DNA of 7,255 nucleotides, taken from positions 1 through 7,255 of the forward strand of contig CAZNJB010000080.1 of the NCBI GenBank assembly GCA_964573255.1, in the 5' to 3' direction. A program made the translations under genes and the position numbers. The DNA comes from CAYNUJ01 sp964573255. GTDB lineage: Bacteria > Bacteroidota > Ignavibacteria > Ignavibacteriales > Melioribacteraceae. Below the pieces are notes generated by a model, which saw only the letters and a list, made by a program, of their open reading frames with translations, was not told where the DNA came from and did no database searches. This document shows positions 4,606 to 7,255 of this stretch, one piece after another. Within the stretch, counting starts at the first letter, position 1. Every line of letters starts with the position of its first letter.

Positions 4606-5621
4606 TGAAAGATTTATTGAAAAAACTTATCGAAGGCGTTAATTTGGAATTTGCCGAAGCTCATCTTATGATGAACAACATAATGGAAGGCAAACTGAAC
4701 AATTCCGAAATTGCCGCTGTGTTAACTGCTCTTAAAATAAAGGGAGAAACTTCGGAAGAGATAGGAGCTTTTGCAAAAGCGATGCGAGAGAAGAGCGTGA
4801 AAATTTCAGTAGACGGATTAGCTCCAATCGACGTATGTGGAACCGGCGGAGACTCATCCGGCACATTCAATATTTCAACCACGGCTGCGTTTGTCGTGGC
4901 GGGATTGGGAATTCCCGTTGCAAAACACGGCAACCGTTCCGTTTCCAGCAAATCGGGCAGCGCTGACGTATTAAAAGAACTCGGCGTGAATATCGAATTA
5001 ACGAAAGAGCAATCCGCACAAGCGTTAGCGGAAGTAGGTATCGCGTTTTTGTTCGCTCCCCTTTACCACCCCGCGATGAAATACGCCGCGCCGGTAAGAA
5101 AAGAATTGGGTATAAAAACGGTGTTTAACATTTTGGGACCGTTAACAAACCCCGCCGGAACTAAGAAACAAGTGATAGGCGTCTTCAACAATAGAACCGC
5201 ACGTTTGATGGCGGAAGCGGCTGAGTACTTGGATATGGACAAAGTCTGCTTCGTATGCACAGACGACCGATACGACGAAATCACCTTAACGGGCACGGCA
5301 AAAGTGTTTGAATACGAAAAAGGAAAAGGTATCCGTGAATTTGAAATAACCGCCGAAACGTTAGGATTAACCTCAATTTCGCTCTCTGAAATTAAAGGAG
5401 ATTCCGCTTCTACTAACGCTCAAATATTGCTCAACATCTTTGAAGGAAACGATTCCGACGCACTGAACGTAACGGCTGCAAACGCTGCTTTGGGACTTTA
5501 CGCCGCGGACTATTCCACGGATATTAAAGAGTGTTTCCGAGCGGCGTTAGATTCGATTAATAGCGGTAAGGCCTTAGAAAGACTTAACCGGTTGAAAGAA
5601 TTCGGAGAGATTGTAAAATGA
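4605..5621 (+). CDS. trpD: Anthranilate phosphoribosyltransferase
   Basis: This enzyme joins anthranilate to PRPP to make phosphoribosyl-anthranilate, the second step of the branch, in the cytoplasm. It has 338 residues, typical of a stand-alone TrpD. Motifs are the PRPP loop CGTGGD (78-83), KHGNRSVSSKSGSADVL (107-123), the anthranilate-site Arg165 in APVRKELG, GPLTNP (178-183) and the metal-binding Asp-Glu at 224-225. Around that site the sequence reads VCTDDRYDEIT where many relatives have HG-DGLDE, a mild variation that keeps the acidic pair. The ATG overlaps the trpG stop (TAATG) with GGAG five bases upstream. The end overlaps trpC by four bases (ATGA). Both overlaps suggest translational coupling. 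Confidence 0.95.
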   Translation: MKDLLKKLIEGVNLEFAEAHLMMNNIMEGKLNNSEIAAVLTALKIKGETSEEIGAFAKAMREKSVKISVDGLAPIDVCGTGGDSSGTFNISTTAAFVVAGLGIPVAKHGNRSVSSKSGSADVLKELGVNIELTKEQSAQALAEVGIAFLFAPLYHPAMKYAAPVRKELGIKTVFNILGPLTNPAGTKKQVIGVFNNRTARLMAEAAEYLDMDKVCFVCTDDRYDEITLTGTAKVFEYEKGKGIREFEITAETLGLTSISLSEIKGDSASTNAQILLNIFEGNDSDALNVTAANAALGLYAADYSTDIKECFRAALDSINSGKALERLNRLKEFGEIVK

Positions 5622-6412
5622 ATTTCTTAGACAAGATTTTGGAAGTAAAGAAAAGAGAAGTTGCCGAATTAAAAGGAAAATATTCCTTTTCTTCTTTTTC
5701 CGATTTCCCCTTTTGGGGCACCGAAACTCTCCCCTTCCGGGAAAAATTGCTTTCCGATTCTAACATTAAAGTAATCGCGGAAATTAAAAAAGCGAGCCCT
5801 TCAAAAGGATTGCTTTTGGAAGACTTCGATCATCTTAAAATTGCAGAAGAATATATGTCAGCCGGAGCCGATGCGATTTCGGTTCTAACCGACAAATTAT
5901 TTTTTAAAGGCAGCATTTCCTTCTTAAAAGACATTGCTAGAATAAAAGAGATTCCTTTGCTGAGAAAGGATTTTATTATAGACGAGTATCAAGTGTTCGA
6001 AGCAAAAGCGAACGGTGCGGATATTATTCTACTCATTTCGGAAGCTTTATCACAAATGCAATTGAATGATTTGACGGACGCCGCGCTCGAACTCGGATTG
6101 AATGTTTTAACGGAACTGCACGGCGAGAAAGAATTGAATAAAATCGATTTGACGAAGCCGGTAATTATCGGGATAAACAACAGAGATTTGTTTTCCTTTG
6201 AGGTGGATTTGCAAACGACTATTGAATTGCGAAAGCTGCTGCCTAAGAATTTACCCGTAATTTCGGAAAGCGGAATTAAAACGGAAGAGGACATAAACTT
6301 GCTGAAAGGCAGTAATATCAGCGCTATCCTTGTGGGCGAATCTTTGATGATTGCCAACGACAGAAAAAAGAAATTGAGCGAATTGAAATTGTGGTGCGCA
6401 AATGAGAGTTAA
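5618..6412 (+). CDS. trpC: Indole-3-glycerol phosphate synthase
   Basis: This enzyme closes and decarboxylates the ring of CdRP to make indole-3-glycerol phosphate. It has 264 residues and the single (beta/alpha)8 barrel form, separate from TrpF. By comparison with the archaeal enzyme, the active-site residues are all visible: Glu55 and Lys57 in IAEIKKASPSKG, Lys117 in LLRKDF, Glu166 in LTELH, Asn187 in IGINNRD, and Glu217-Ser218 in ISESGI. The phosphate-binding end ILVGESLM (237-244) is intact. The start overlaps the trpD stop by four bases, with GGAG (5604-5607) upstream. The last 11 bases overlap trpF. Confidence 0.95.
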   Translation: MNFLDKILEVKKREVAELKGKYSFSSFSDFPFWGTETLPFREKLLSDSNIKVIAEIKKASPSKGLLLEDFDHLKIAEEYMSAGADAISVLTDKLFFKGSISFLKDIARIKEIPLLRKDFIIDEYQVFEAKANGADIILLISEALSQMQLNDLTDAALELGLNVLTELHGEKELNKIDLTKPVIIGINNRDLFSFEVDLQTTIELRKLLPKNLPVISESGIKTEEDINLLKGSNISAILVGESLMIANDRKKKLSELKLWCANES

Positions 6413-7016
6413 AATATGCGGAATAACAAATATTGAAGACGCGTTGCTTTGCAGCGAACTCGGCGCCGACGCACTGGGATTCATCTTCTACGAAAAGAGC
6501 AAAAGATATATTGAACCAACGGAAGTAAAGAAGATAATTGCTCAACTACCGCCTTTTGTCGCGACTGTGGGAGTTTTTGTAAATGAAACTGCAGAGAGTA
6601 TAAATAAAATTGCCGATTTAACCGGTATAACTTTCGCGCAGCTTCACGGGGTTGAAGACGAGGAATTCATTTCCCGAATAAAATTACCGGCGATAAAAGC
6701 ATATAGAATTTCGAATGAATTTGATTTCAATTTGATTGCCAATACAACCGCGGAATATATTTTACTCGATTCGTTCGACGATAAAGAATACGGCGGAACG
6801 GGTAAATCTTTCGATTGGTCAATGATACCGGAAGAAATCGCGAATAAAATAATTTTAGCGGGCGGAGTTTCCGTAGATAATATTGAAATGATTTATAATA
6901 AGATACATCCAACCGCGGTGGATTTATCTTCTTCGGTTGAAGAAGCGCCGGGGAAGAAAAGCAAAACGAAAGTGAAAGAGTTTTTTGAGAAAGTTGATTT
7001 ATTGAAGAAAAAATAA
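6402..7016 (+). CDS. trpF: Phosphoribosylanthranilate isomerase
   Basis: This enzyme converts phosphoribosyl-anthranilate to CdRP by an Amadori rearrangement, supplying TrpC. It has 204 residues, normal length. The catalytic base Cys6 lies in VKICGIT (3-9) and the general acid Asp123 in ILLDS. Phosphate-binding loops are GGTG (131-134) and LAGGVSVDN (152-160), and DLSSSVEEAPGKK (174-186) near the end. The usual form of that last motif is SSGVE; here Ser replaces Gly, a small change in a phosphate-site loop. It begins 11 bases inside trpC without an evident Shine-Dalgarno, so it likely depends on translation of trpC. It is the last gene in the window; trpB and trpA do not follow closely. Confidence 0.94.
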   Translation: MRVKICGITNIEDALLCSELGADALGFIFYEKSKRYIEPTEVKKIIAQLPPFVATVGVFVNETAESINKIADLTGITFAQLHGVEDEEFISRIKLPAIKAYRISNEFDFNLIANTTAEYILLDSFDDKEYGGTGKSFDWSMIPEEIANKIILAGGVSVDNIEMIYNKIHPTAVDLSSSVEEAPGKKSKTKVKEFFEKVDLLKKK

Positions 7017-7255
7017 TTACTGTTCTTTGAATATTGAGTTCTAAAATTGGGTGAAGTTATTAGAAAAATATACTTATTCCGCAAAAGGTTTTTATATTCT
7101 TATCCGTTGTAGGTAAAAGTTAAATTTTATAATTTATTAACCCACCCCCTTTGCAACATTACGGTGAGCTATAGTAAACGGTCTTCCCCCTCCCTTCTCG
7201 AAGGGAGGGGGAATGAGATTGTATGTTTAAAAGTAAAAAAGGACATCCTCGCTGC
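7017..7255. other. Non-coding interval after trpF
   Basis: I see no gene start and no classical terminator with a T run directly after trpF. The last 239 bases are AT-rich, then carry a C-rich stretch and the long hairpin at 7184-7213. The operon could run on beyond the window or end at a terminator I cannot recognise. Confidence 0.5.
7184..7213. repeat. Perfect 13-bp palindrome (C/G-rich hairpin)
   Basis: TTCCCCCTCCCTT (7184-7196) pairs perfectly with AAGGGAGGGGGAA (7201-7213) around CTCG. No T run follows on either strand, so it does not look like a standard intrinsic terminator. It resembles palindromic dispersed repeats found between genes in this group of bacteria, which is a recollection and not something seen here. 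It could still pause transcription or protect the 3' end of the trp mRNA. Confidence 0.6.

Noticed and set aside
5989..6357. 122-codon minus-strand frame inside trpC
   Set aside because: Antisense shadow of an intact, motif-complete trpC.

Overview
The window looks like a chromosomal segment from a Bacteroidota-type bacterium, most likely the Ignavibacteria/Chlorobi side. The main clue is the protein at 408-1328 (minus strand). It ends in a type IX secretion (T9SS) sorting domain with the YQNYPNPFNPTT start and K-rich end common in that group. Base composition is AT-rich. The lineage is an inference from protein style only.

Left part (1-2828). A minus-strand two-gene unit encodes a PQQ-repeat beta-propeller lipoprotein (1614-2828). 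Ten bases further on comes a secreted T9SS-sorted protein (1603 down to 408). The second gene is split by a one-base frameshift near 1400. A clear intrinsic terminator (321-353) closes the unit.

Middle (2829-3760). About 900 bases hold no convincing gene. They hold degenerate intergenic repeats, perfect triloop hairpins and inverted repeats. A repeat of about 100 bp at 3555-3662 is also present at 202-300, so the minus-strand unit lies between direct copies of it.

Right part (3761-7016). A compact tryptophan biosynthesis operon, trpG-trpD-trpC-trpF, has every junction overlapping (1, 4 and 11 nt), which suggests translational coupling. Upstream of it is what looks like a complete ribosome-mediated attenuator: a promoter, a 21-residue leader peptide with four Trp codons in a WFWWAW cluster (3800-3865), mutually exclusive RNA pairings, and a strong intrinsic terminator (3908-3939) 96 bases before trpG. 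No trpE precedes trpG, and no trpB or trpA starts within the remaining 239 bases.

Together the four enzymes carry chorismate-derived anthranilate to indole-3-glycerol phosphate (TrpG needs a TrpE partner encoded elsewhere). The leader would let transcription run into the operon when charged tRNA-Trp is scarce. The attenuator is the most interesting item: its leader gene is very short and can be missed by ordinary gene calling.
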